The notes under the pieces: model-generated
The model's database searches: none
What the model saw: only the letters and a program-made list of their open reading frames with translations
What the model was told of the DNA's origin: nothing
Position numbers and translations under genes: made by a program
DNA from: CADEDV01 sp964412375
GTDB lineage: Bacteria > Bacteroidota > Bacteroidia > Chitinophagales > Chitinophagaceae
Length of the DNA stretch: 64,000 bases
Direction: 5' to 3'
NCBI GenBank assembly: GCA_964412375.1
Contig: CAYPOD010000013.1
Coordinates: forward strand, 12,657 to 76,656
Shown here: positions 1-7,179 of the stretch, in pieces
How the letters are laid out: each line of letters begins with the position of its first letter
Numbering within the stretch: position 1 is the stretch's first letter

Positions 1-1034
1 GTGCAGCCAACAAGATGGTATTTACCGATGGTGGCTATAACCAGTTCAGCCCCGGTATCCGTTTCACGGCTTTTGCACCAACTATATTAAAAACAGCTAG
101 GTTATATATCGGCCATTCCGGAAAAGTCACTTTCCATCTGCGGGAACTGGTCAGCTATAATGAAACAAATGGTTCTTATAATTATTTCCCGGTTTCTTCA
201 AAGACCCTTGATGTCATAGCCACAGCCCCGGTACCCCCAACTCTCGGCGAACAAAACAATAGCCCTGCTGACCTTGGCGCCATCTATAACCTGGGTATTA
301 TTATACCGGAAGCAAAAGAATATATTCTCGCCATTGAATTTGCCGATGGCGCTTCCGTTTTCAGGAACAATAACATAATTGCCAACCATTATCCTTACAC
401 GATTCAAAACCTTATATCCATGACCGGCAATACAGCATTCCAGGCCGGCAACCCAACCTACCCGCAAGGATTTTATTATTACCTGTATAATATAGATGCA
501 AAACCTGTTGCTGGCTGTGCATCTGAAAGAACAGAGATCGTTACTACCACTTCTGTGGCGCCGGTTATCAGCAATACCGGCAACCAGTTCAGCAGCAACT
601 TTGTGGATGGCAACCAATGGTACCTGAACAATAATCCTATTCCGGGTGCCACGGGACAAACGCATACAGCGGTTGCATCCGGCACCTACAAAGTGATCCG
701 TGCCGATGGCACAGGTTGTTTATTATCTTCGAACGAGATCACATTTACAGTAACAGCAGTAACAGATATTGGCGGGGGAGAAATAGGTCTTTCCATTGCA
801 CCCAACCCGTCTGATGGACGTTTCATTCTGCAACTGGAAACCCGTACTAAATCCGACATGGTGATCTCGCTGATCAATTCGCTGGGGCAGGAAGTATTCA
901 GCATGACAGAAGCCGGGCAGATCGGTAAATTCAACAAGGAGATCCATGCCGGCAAACTGTCGCCGGGTGTCTATTACGTGAAAGTGCAGCACGACCGGAA
1001 AGTGTATTCCAAAAAGCTGGTCATTGTGCGCTGA
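1..1034 (+). CDS. T9SS-exported protein with C-terminal sorting domain (5' partial)
   Basis: The reading frame is open to the left window edge, so the first ATG at 15 is probably internal and the true start lies upstream. The last 80 or so residues form a Por secretion (type IX) sorting domain: the IAPNPSDGRF block, the SLINSLGQEVF strand and the terminal SPGVYYVKV plus KKLVIVR pattern. The part before it carries an Ig-like segment (VAPVISNTGNQF, then NGTYKV-like repeats) typical of Bacteroidota surface proteins. It is expected to cross the outer membrane by T9SS and be released or anchored. The substrate or partner cannot be inferred. A strong terminator follows. Confidence 0.85.
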   Translation, partial: AANKMVFTDGGYNQFSPGIRFTAFAPTILKTARLYIGHSGKVTFHLRELVSYNETNGSYNYFPVSSKTLDVIATAPVPPTLGEQNNSPADLGAIYNLGIIIPEAKEYILAIEFADGASVFRNNNIIANHYPYTIQNLISMTGNTAFQAGNPTYPQGFYYYLYNIDAKPVAGCASERTEIVTTTSVAPVISNTGNQFSSNFVDGNQWYLNNNPIPGATGQTHTAVASGTYKVIRADGTGCLLSSNEITFTVTAVTDIGGGEIGLSIAPNPSDGRFILQLETRTKSDMVISLINSLGQEVFSMTEAGQIGKFNKEIHAGKLSPGVYYVKVQHDRKVYSKKLVIVR

Positions 1035-1048
1035 TAAAATATATTAAG

Positions 1049-1076
1049 AGCCGGTTTGTAAATACCGGCTTTTTTT
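1049..1076 (+). terminator. Rho-independent terminator after the T9SS protein gene
   Basis: A perfect 7 bp stem, AGCCGGT (1049-1055) with ACCGGCT (1064-1070), is followed by seven T residues. It sits 15 bases after the stop codon and separates the T9SS gene from the reductase gene. Confidence 0.9.
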
Positions 1077-1203
1077 ACTTACATTTATTCAACGATTGCT
1101 TGTCACTTAGACAACAATGAGAGGCCGTCTTCATGGACTGCCTCTTTTGTTTTTATTACGGCTTACTTTTACAACATACTTTATAAAACCCAACCCACCT
1201 CCG

Positions 1204-1926
1204 ATGGCACTGCAACCCTGGCGCAAAGGAATCATCATAAAGACCGAAGATCATACACATAACACCCGGCGATACTGGATAGAAGTGCCGGAACTGGAAA
1301 CCTTTGATTTTATACCCGGCCAGTTTGTAACCCTCGACCTGCCTATCCATGAAAAACCAACCAAACGCTGGCGCAGCTATTCCATTGCCAGCCGCCCGGA
1401 TGGCAGCAATGTTTTTGAATTGCTGATCGTTTTGGCTGAGCAGGGACTGGGCACTCATTATCTGTTTAATGAAACCACGGTTGGAAGTGAATTGAGTTTC
1501 CGCGGACCCCAGGGCATTTTCACCCTGCCACAACCCATCGAAAAAAAACTATTCCTGATCTGCACCGGCACCGGCATCGCCCCGTTCCGCAGCATGGTGA
1601 GCCACCTGCATGTTCACAACATACCGCACAACGATATCTTCCTCATCTTTGGTTGTCGCACAAAAGAAGATCTTTTGTATTATGATGAACTGACCGCACT
1701 GCAACAACAGATGAACGGTTTTCATTATATACCCACCCTGTCAAGGGAACAATGGAAAGATCATCATCACGGCTACGTCCACCCTGTTTATGAGGATTTA
1801 TGCAAAGACAAACCGGAAGCCTCATTTTATCTATGCGGGTGGAAAAACATGATTGATGATGCCAAAAAAAGAATACTCGAAATGGGTTATGACAAAAAAG
1901 CAATCCACCTTGAATTATATGGTTGA
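1204..1926 (+). CDS. Ferredoxin-NADP reductase-like flavoprotein
   Basis: A 240-residue FNR-family oxidoreductase. The FAD domain shows RSYSIAS and GPQGIF; the NAD(P) domain shows CTGTGIAPFRSM and the terminal YLCGW. It has no plant-type 2Fe-2S domain, so it needs an external electron partner such as ferredoxin, flavodoxin or a quinone-linked protein. The ATG at 1204 (MALQPW) was chosen; the frame extends 29 residues further upstream but that stretch does not look like the family. It ends 76 bases before nuoA on the same strand. Exact partner and cofactor preference (NADH or NADPH) are not decided by the sequence. Confidence 0.85.
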   Translation: MALQPWRKGIIIKTEDHTHNTRRYWIEVPELETFDFIPGQFVTLDLPIHEKPTKRWRSYSIASRPDGSNVFELLIVLAEQGLGTHYLFNETTVGSELSFRGPQGIFTLPQPIEKKLFLICTGTGIAPFRSMVSHLHVHNIPHNDIFLIFGCRTKEDLLYYDELTALQQQMNGFHYIPTLSREQWKDHHHGYVHPVYEDLCKDKPEASFYLCGWKNMIDDAKKRILEMGYDKKAIHLELYG

Positions 1927-2002
1927 TTTTTTCATCTGCCTTCATCATAAAGCTGCACTACTTTAACGCATTGTTGTTATATTCGTACAAATCAATTTGC
2001 GT

Positions 2003-2353
2003 ATGGGTGCTTCCTCGCTGATTGTATTAACGATTGCTGCTGTTGCCTTCGCTGGTATCGCCATCCTTATCTCCCGATTTGTTCTTAAAGCGACCACTAA
2101 CAAACAAAAAGGCGAACCGTATGAGTGTGGTATTCCCACGCAGGGAAAAACATGGATGCAGCTGAATGTCGGCTATTATCTCTTTGCGCTGATCTTTTTA
2201 ATATTTGATGTTGAATTGGTCTTTCTCTATCCCTGGGCTGTGGTGGCAAAGAAACTGGGTTGGCTGGCCCTGGTGGAGATCGTTATATTTCTTTTCATCC
2301 TTTTTATGGGCTTTTTGTATGCACATAAAAAAGGAGCATTAAAATGGCAGTGA
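2003..2353 (+). CDS. nuoA: NADH-quinone oxidoreductase subunit A
   Basis: A 116-residue membrane subunit of complex I with three hydrophobic helices. It contains the family hallmark YECGIP and the acidic motif in helix two (LIFLIFDVELVFLYPWA). It belongs to the membrane arm next to the quinone site. The start is taken at ATG 2003; a TTG two codons upstream (1997) is an alternative. It is the first gene of the nuo operon. A weak promoter-like TATATTCG lies at 1978-1985. Confidence 0.95.
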   Translation: MGASSLIVLTIAAVAFAGIAILISRFVLKATTNKQKGEPYECGIPTQGKTWMQLNVGYYLFALIFLIFDVELVFLYPWAVVAKKLGWLALVEIVIFLFILFMGFLYAHKKGALKWQ

Positions 2354-2358
2354 TGAAG

Positions 2359-2391
2359 GTTGAACGTTTAATCGTTTAAAAGTTTAAGGTT
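2359..2391 (+). repeat. GTTTAA-type tandem array between nuoA and nuoB
   Basis: Four imperfect units of 7-8 bases, GTTGAAC, GTTTAATC, GTTTAAAA and GTTTAAG, fill the gap right up to the nuoB start codon. Similar arrays in the same orientation relative to transcription occur at 41498-41536 and 49811-49845. Confidence 0.7.
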
Positions 2392-2392
2392 A

Positions 2393-2935
2393 ATGGCCTT
2401 GGAAAAAAAATTACAGGACACATTTCCCGGTGAGATACACGAAACCCCCGGTGGCGGTGTGGTGCTCAGCAAACTTGATGACATCATCAACTGGGCAAGG
2501 GCAAATTCCTTATGGCCGCTGACATTTGCTACCAGTTGCTGCGGCATTGAAATGATGGCTACGGCCTCTGCCAAATATGATTTCTCCCGTTTTGGTTTTG
2601 AAGTGGCAAGGGCTACTCCCCGGCAGGCCGATGTGATAATAATAGCAGGAACAATTGTAAACAAAATGGCCCCGGTACTGAAAAGATTGTACGACCAGAT
2701 GGCCGACCCGAAATATGTGATCGCCATGGGCGCCTGTGCCATCAGTGGCGGACCTTTCTTCTATAATACGTATTCCGTAGTCAAAGGCGCCGATCATGTG
2801 ATACCGGTGGATGTGTATGTAGCGGGCTGCCCGCCAAGACCGGAAGCTTTGTTACACTCATTACTAACGTTGCAGCAAAAAATAAAAAGCGGGTTGACCC
2901 GTGAACAAATAAGAAAAGAATCCATGAATCAATAG
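2393..2935 (+). CDS. nuoB: NADH-quinone oxidoreductase subunit B
   Basis: A 180-residue peripheral subunit that holds cluster N2, the last 4Fe-4S centre before quinone. The expected ligands are all present: adjacent Cys49-Cys50 in TSCCGIEMM, Cys115 in MGACAISGG and Cys146 in AGCPPRPE. Length fits the family. ATG 2393 follows directly on the short GTTTAA array. The protein docks with NuoC, NuoD and NuoI. Confidence 0.97.
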   Translation: MALEKKLQDTFPGEIHETPGGGVVLSKLDDIINWARANSLWPLTFATSCCGIEMMATASAKYDFSRFGFEVARATPRQADVIIIAGTIVNKMAPVLKRLYDQMADPKYVIAMGACAISGGPFFYNTYSVVKGADHVIPVDVYVAGCPPRPEALLHSLLTLQQKIKSGLTREQIRKESMNQ

Positions 2936-2949
2936 CTACCTGCTAACCG

Positions 2950-3423
2950 ATGACCATTGAAGAACTAAAAATAAAGATCAGCGAACTGCAGCCGTCCGTT
3001 ACTTATGAAGAAGTAGGGGACCCGATAGCTATCGGGTGGCTCAATATACATATTGAAGCCGCCAATTGGTTATCCTTTGCCCAACAGCTTCGCCATGATG
3101 CTTCCCTGCATTTTGATTATCTCTTCTGCCTCACCTGTATTGACTGGAAGACTCATTTAACAATGGTCTATCACCTTTCTTCCACTGTCTACCGGCATAA
3201 TATCGTTGTGAAAGCAAAATTGGACATTACTAAGCCCGAAATAGAATCAGTATCACATACCTGGAGAACTGCTGAGTTTCATGAAAGAGAAGTGTACGAA
3301 ATGTTTGGCGTGAATTTTTTAAATCATCCTGATCTGAGGCTATTGATCTTACCCGATGGCTGGGAAGGAAAAAATCCCATGCGAAAAGATTTTGAAGATC
3401 CTGTAAATATGATCCGCCTATAA
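2950..3423 (+). CDS. nuoC: NADH-quinone oxidoreductase subunit C
   Basis: A 157-residue peripheral complex I subunit of the 30 kDa family, with the signature HEREVYEMFGVNF and the LPDGWEGKNPMRKDF end. It is separate from NuoD here, not fused as in some relatives. A perfect 18 bp palindrome at 3020-3037 encodes DPIAIG near residues 24-29, in the poorly conserved N-terminal part, and may be an inserted repeat. The stop codon lies one base before the nuoD start. Confidence 0.95.
   Translation: MTIEELKIKISELQPSVTYEEVGDPIAIGWLNIHIEAANWLSFAQQLRHDASLHFDYLFCLTCIDWKTHLTMVYHLSSTVYRHNIVVKAKLDITKPEIESVSHTWRTAEFHEREVYEMFGVNFLNHPDLRLLILPDGWEGKNPMRKDFEDPVNMIRL
3020..3037. repeat. Perfect 18 bp palindrome inside nuoC
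   Basis: ACCCGATAGCTATCGGGT is identical to its reverse complement over all 18 bases and lies in frame within the nuoC coding sequence (residues DPIAIG). It could be a copy of a short dispersed palindrome; no second copy was found in this window. Confidence 0.8.
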
Positions 3424-3424
3424 A

Positions 3425-4558
3425 ATGTACAGGCAAACCGACATACTAAGCGATGCAACATCGGCTGAGGACGGCGATTTCGTCATCAACGTAGGCCCTC
3501 AGCATCCTGCTACACATGGGGTGCTGCACCTGGTCATTACACTCAATGGAGAAACGATCAAAAAGGTGGAGCCTCATTTGGGATATATCCATCGTTCCAT
3601 TGAAAAAATGTGTGAGAGCCTCTCCTACCGCCAATTCATTTATGTCACCAGCCGGATGGATTATTTGTCGGCACATATAAATAATCATGCCTGTGCTTTG
3701 TGTGTAGAAAAAGGTTTGCAGGTAGAAATTCCGCCAAGGGCACAGGTGATAAGAGTGTTAATGGATGAACTGACAAGAATTGCTTCGCATGAACTCTGGT
3801 GGGGAGCTATGGCTATGGATGTCGGTGCCTTCACCCCTTTCTTCCATGCTTTCCGGGAAAGAGAAAGCATCAACGACATCATGGAAGAAACCTGTGGGGC
3901 AAGACTGACCATGAACTATATGGTGCCGGGTGGTGTGATGCATGATATACATCCTAACTTTCAAAAAAGGGTCAAAGATTTTCTGCAACTCTACAAAAGC
4001 AAAGTGCATGAATACGATGAACTGGTTACCGGGAATGTGATATTCCAGAACCGGATGAAAGGCGTAGGTGTATTATCCAAAGAAGATGCGATCTCCTATG
4101 GGTGCAGCGGACCGGTGGCAAGAGGAAGCGGGGTGAATTGTGATATAAGAAAATTGTATCCTTACGAGATCTATGATAACCTTGAGTTTGATGAGATCAC
4201 AGAAACAGCCGGCGATTCTTTTGCCCGCTATTTAGTACGGATAAAGGAGATGAATCAATCCATCAGGCTAATCGAACAACTGATTGATAATATCCCGGAA
4301 GGTGATTTCCAGGCAAAGACAAAAGCGGTGTTGAAATTACCAAAAGGAGAATTTTATTCAAGAGTGGAAACAGCCAGGGGCGAACTGGGTGTTTATATCG
4401 TGAGTGAAGGGGGAACAACGCCGTATCGTATTAAATTCCGTTCACCCGGATTTTCCAATTTATCTGTGCTGGATCATATTGCCCGTGGTGGAAAGATCGG
4501 CGACCTGATTGCGATGATGGGAACATTGGATTTGGTTATACCGGATATTGACAGATAA
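3425..4558 (+). CDS. nuoD: NADH-quinone oxidoreductase subunit D
   Basis: A 377-residue 49 kDa-type subunit that forms the quinone pocket with NuoB. The N-terminal GPQHPATHGVLH block (residues 24-35), the LGYIHRSIEK segment and the C-terminal IMGTLDLVIPDIDR end are typical and full length. Its start codon begins one base after the nuoC stop, so the two are probably translationally coupled. In operons with 14 nuo genes, nuoEFG would follow; here a 158-base spacer leads to nuoH. Confidence 0.97.
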   Translation: MYRQTDILSDATSAEDGDFVINVGPQHPATHGVLHLVITLNGETIKKVEPHLGYIHRSIEKMCESLSYRQFIYVTSRMDYLSAHINNHACALCVEKGLQVEIPPRAQVIRVLMDELTRIASHELWWGAMAMDVGAFTPFFHAFRERESINDIMEETCGARLTMNYMVPGGVMHDIHPNFQKRVKDFLQLYKSKVHEYDELVTGNVIFQNRMKGVGVLSKEDAISYGCSGPVARGSGVNCDIRKLYPYEIYDNLEFDEITETAGDSFARYLVRIKEMNQSIRLIEQLIDNIPEGDFQAKTKAVLKLPKGEFYSRVETARGELGVYIVSEGGTTPYRIKFRSPGFSNLSVLDHIARGGKIGDLIAMMGTLDLVIPDIDR

Positions 4559-4560
4559 AA

Positions 4561-4712
4561 CTCCTGTGCCCTAAAGAGGAACTAAGGCTAAAGATTATGT
4601 TAGCATACAAATAACATGGGGTTAAAAAAGTTCATATCAACCGCTTTTTTGAATATTGTACAGAATGACAATGAACAAAAAACCGATAAAAATATTCCCC
4701 TTTAGGGGACAG
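4561..4712. repeat. Inverted-repeat-bounded spacer between nuoD and nuoH
   Basis: The spacer begins at 4561 with a 21-base sequence containing GCCCTAAAGAGGAA and ends near 4695-4715 with TTCCCCTTTAGGGGACAGAGG in inverted orientation; about 17 of 21 positions match. The inside holds only a 29-codon open frame (4616-4705, beginning MGLKKFIST) and a short AAAAAAG/CTTTTTT stem. This resembles a small non-coding repeat element or a deletion scar. It sits where nuoEFG are placed in operons that have them. Confidence 0.6.
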
Positions 4713-4716
4713 AGGT

Positions 4717-5793
4717 ATGTGGAGTTTTAGCAACATAGCAGATTCTATTCACAACTGGTTAAGTACAAACTTCAGCCCGACGATGGTATTGATACTCGAA
4801 ATGCTGATCGTGGGTCTTTTGGCAATTGGATTATTTGCTATGCTGGGCCTTGTACTGGTCATCATGGAAAGAAAAGTATCGGCGTGGATGCAGATACGGC
4901 TGGGTCCCAACCGCGTTGGCCCGAAAGGAATGTTACAGTCTTTTGCTGATACACTGAAATTATTGGTGAAAGAAGGTTTTACACCGTCGGGTGCCGATAA
5001 GTTCCTGTTCAACCTTGCTCCATTCATTGCCATGATCGTAGCCATGTTATTATTAGCGCCGATCGCTTTTGCCAAAGATTTTCAATTGTTGGATCTGAAC
5101 ATTGGTGTGTTGTATGTATCCGCTGTTTCTTCGATGATGGTCATCAGTGTGCTGATGGCAGGCTGGGCCAGTAATAATAAATATTCATTGCTTGGTGCTA
5201 TGCGCAGCGGTGCACAGATCGTCAGCTATGAGTTAACAGCGGGTTTTTCCATTCTTACCATTGTGGTGCTCACAGGAAGCCTGCAGGTATCTGAGATCAT
5301 CAAAGCACAGGAAACCGGCTGGTGGATATTCAAGGGGCATATCCCTGTGATCATAGCCTTTGTCACATTCCTTATTGCAGTTACTGCCGAAACCAACCGT
5401 GCCCCGTTTGACCTTGCAGAAGCCGAATCTGAACTGACAGCAGGATTCCATACCGAGTATTCGGGAATGAAGTTCGCTTTATTCTTCCTTGCTGAATATG
5501 TGAATGTGTTTATTGTTTGTGCCATCGGCGCCACGTTGTTCCTTGGTGGGTGGATGCCTTTGCATATCGGCAACTGGACCGGGTTCAACCATGCGATGGA
5601 TTATATCCCGTCGAGTGTGTGGTTCTTTGGAAAAACATTTTTTCTCATATTCGTCATCATGTGGTTCAGGTGGACATTTCCCCGGTTGCGGATTGACCAA
5701 TTGCTGAACCTGGAATGGAAATATTTGCTGCCGATAAGTATGTTCAACCTGTTGCTGGCAACATTGATGGCGATGATGGGCTGGCATTTTTAA
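4717..5793 (+). CDS. nuoH: NADH-quinone oxidoreductase subunit H
   Basis: A 358-residue polytopic membrane subunit (about eight helices) that links the quinone chamber to the proton-pumping arm. It shows GPNRVGPKGMLQSFAD near residue 65 and the acidic loop TNRAPFDLAEAESEL. ATG 4717 lies just after the inverted repeat, so that element is very close to the translation start and could affect its expression. Confidence 0.97.
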   Translation: MWSFSNIADSIHNWLSTNFSPTMVLILEMLIVGLLAIGLFAMLGLVLVIMERKVSAWMQIRLGPNRVGPKGMLQSFADTLKLLVKEGFTPSGADKFLFNLAPFIAMIVAMLLLAPIAFAKDFQLLDLNIGVLYVSAVSSMMVISVLMAGWASNNKYSLLGAMRSGAQIVSYELTAGFSILTIVVLTGSLQVSEIIKAQETGWWIFKGHIPVIIAFVTFLIAVTAETNRAPFDLAEAESELTAGFHTEYSGMKFALFFLAEYVNVFIVCAIGATLFLGGWMPLHIGNWTGFNHAMDYIPSSVWFFGKTFFLIFVIMWFRWTFPRLRIDQLLNLEWKYLLPISMFNLLLATLMAMMGWHF

Positions 5794-5809
5794 ACCGAAA
5801 CAAACGATC

Positions 5810-6286
5810 ATGTCGTTAACAAAATACATAAAAGATGTTTGGGGAGCTGTAAAGTCGCTGCTGAAAGGGATGCGGCGTACGCTGTATTACTTCACGCATC
5901 ACAAAGAGATCATCACCCAGCAATATCCTGACAACCGTGACACACTGGTATTGCCGGAACGGTTTAAAGGCGAAGTGGTGATGCCGCATAATGAAAACAA
6001 CGAGCACCGCTGCACGGGGTGCCAGGCCTGTGAACTGGCCTGTCCAAACGGAACCATCAAAGTGATCTTCAAAAACGAAGTGACTCCCGAAGGCAAAAAG
6101 AAAAAAGCAATAGACAAACTGGTTTATCACTTGGAATTATGCACCATGTGCAATCTCTGCATTGAAGCCTGTCCTTCGGATGCGATTAAAATGGCTCAGA
6201 CATTTGAACATAGTGTTTTTGACAGGAATCAATTGACAAAAATTTTAAACAAACCGGGGTCTAAGATCATGGAAGGAGTAGAATAG
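5810..6286 (+). CDS. nuoI: NADH-quinone oxidoreductase subunit I
   Basis: A 158-residue ferredoxin-like subunit. It has two complete 4Fe-4S motifs, Cys68-x2-Cys71-x2-Cys74-x3-Cys78-Pro and Cys111-x2-Cys114-x2-Cys117-x3-Cys121-Pro, for clusters N6a and N6b. In an enzyme lacking NuoEFG this is the natural entry point for electrons from ferredoxin or another donor. It follows nuoH after 16 bases. Confidence 0.97.
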   Translation: MSLTKYIKDVWGAVKSLLKGMRRTLYYFTHHKEIITQQYPDNRDTLVLPERFKGEVVMPHNENNEHRCTGCQACELACPNGTIKVIFKNEVTPEGKKKKAIDKLVYHLELCTMCNLCIEACPSDAIKMAQTFEHSVFDRNQLTKILNKPGSKIMEGVE

Positions 6287-6313
6287 CCCCTAAATCCCCT
6301 AAAGGGGACTTTA
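6287..6313. repeat. CCCCTAAAGGGG palindromic element after nuoI
   Basis: Directly after the nuoI stop come CCCCTAAAT, then the palindrome CCCCTAAAGGGG (6296-6307), then ACTTTA. The core is the same as in the elements bounding the nuoD-nuoH spacer, which suggests one repeat family inside this operon. Confidence 0.65.
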
Positions 6314-6337
6314 GAGCATTAAAGTCGTAGTTTAATA

Positions 6338-6862
6338 ATGGATATGGAAGGAACAACTATTATTTTTTACATATTAGCAGCGTTGACACTTGTTTGTGGT
6401 GTTCTGTCCGTCAGCACCCGGCAGATATTCCGTGCGGCTATCTACCTTCTGTTTTCACTGATTGGTGTAGCCGGTATTTACTTCTGGCTGGATTACCAGT
6501 TCATTGCCGCAGTACAGATAGTGGTATATGTTGGAGGCATTGTGGTGCTGATCATCTTTTCCATTTTCCTGACTCAGCAGGCCGGAGAGAAATTGCCCAA
6601 ACAAAGCATTGGAAGAAAAATTTTTTCTGCACTGGCCGTTTTTTGTGGGTTTGCGCTGACCATGATACAGGTATATGAGCATGAATTTTATCTGCCAGAC
6701 GAAGATGCTGTTTCACCAACTGTTGCCAGTATCGGGGAAAGGATGCTCAATGTTGATGAACAAGGATATGCATTGCCCTTTGAATTGATAAGTATATTGT
6801 TGCTGGCGGCATTGATCGGTTGTATCGTTATTGCATTAAGAAGTAAACCGGAAACAAAATGA
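6338..6862 (+). CDS. nuoJ: NADH-quinone oxidoreductase subunit J
   Basis: A 174-residue membrane subunit with five hydrophobic helices. The third helix shows the family's QIVVYVGGIVVLIIF pattern, including the pi-bulge region. ATG 6338 (MDMEGTT) follows the CCCCTAAAGGGG element. Its stop overlaps the nuoK start by four bases (ATGA), a sign of translational coupling. Confidence 0.95.
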   Translation: MDMEGTTIIFYILAALTLVCGVLSVSTRQIFRAAIYLLFSLIGVAGIYFWLDYQFIAAVQIVVYVGGIVVLIIFSIFLTQQAGEKLPKQSIGRKIFSALAVFCGFALTMIQVYEHEFYLPDEDAVSPTVASIGERMLNVDEQGYALPFELISILLLAALIGCIVIALRSKPETK

Positions 6863-7173
6863 TGGAACCCGGATTATATCAGTTGTTATTCATCAGCACG
6901 GCGCTGTTCTTTATCGGCGTCTATGGTTTCTTCACCCGGAGAAATCTTATCACTATCCTGATGAGCATTGAGCTGATCCTGAACAGTGTGAACCTGAACT
7001 TTATTGCCTTTAATAAATACCTGTGGCCGGGCCAGATGGACGGACTGTTTTTTACCATATTCATCATTGCTATTGCAGCCGCTGAAGCAGCCGTAGCAAT
7101 AGCGATCATTATCAATTTATACCGTAGCCATAAATCTATTGATGTTGAAAATGCAGAAGAATTAAAATACTAG
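6859..7173 (+). CDS. nuoK: NADH-quinone oxidoreductase subunit K
   Basis: A 104-residue, three-helix membrane subunit related to MrpC. The conserved glutamate of helix two is in MSIELILNSVNL and that of helix three in AAAEAAVAIAI, both needed for proton transfer. Two in-frame ATGs (6859, 6862) precede EPGLYQ; the first overlaps nuoJ. Confidence 0.95.
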   Translation: MMEPGLYQLLFISTALFFIGVYGFFTRRNLITILMSIELILNSVNLNFIAFNKYLWPGQMDGLFFTIFIIAIAAAEAAVAIAIIINLYRSHKSIDVENAEELKY

Positions 7174-7179
7174 AACGGA

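Noticed and set aside
198..665. 155-codon open frame opposite the T9SS protein gene
   Set aside because: It is antisense to a well-supported coding region, has no recognisable protein features and its codon pattern mirrors the true gene.
4616..4705. 29-codon open frame in the nuoD-nuoH spacer
   Set aside because: Too short to support, no known small protein resemblance, and it overlaps the inverted repeat border.
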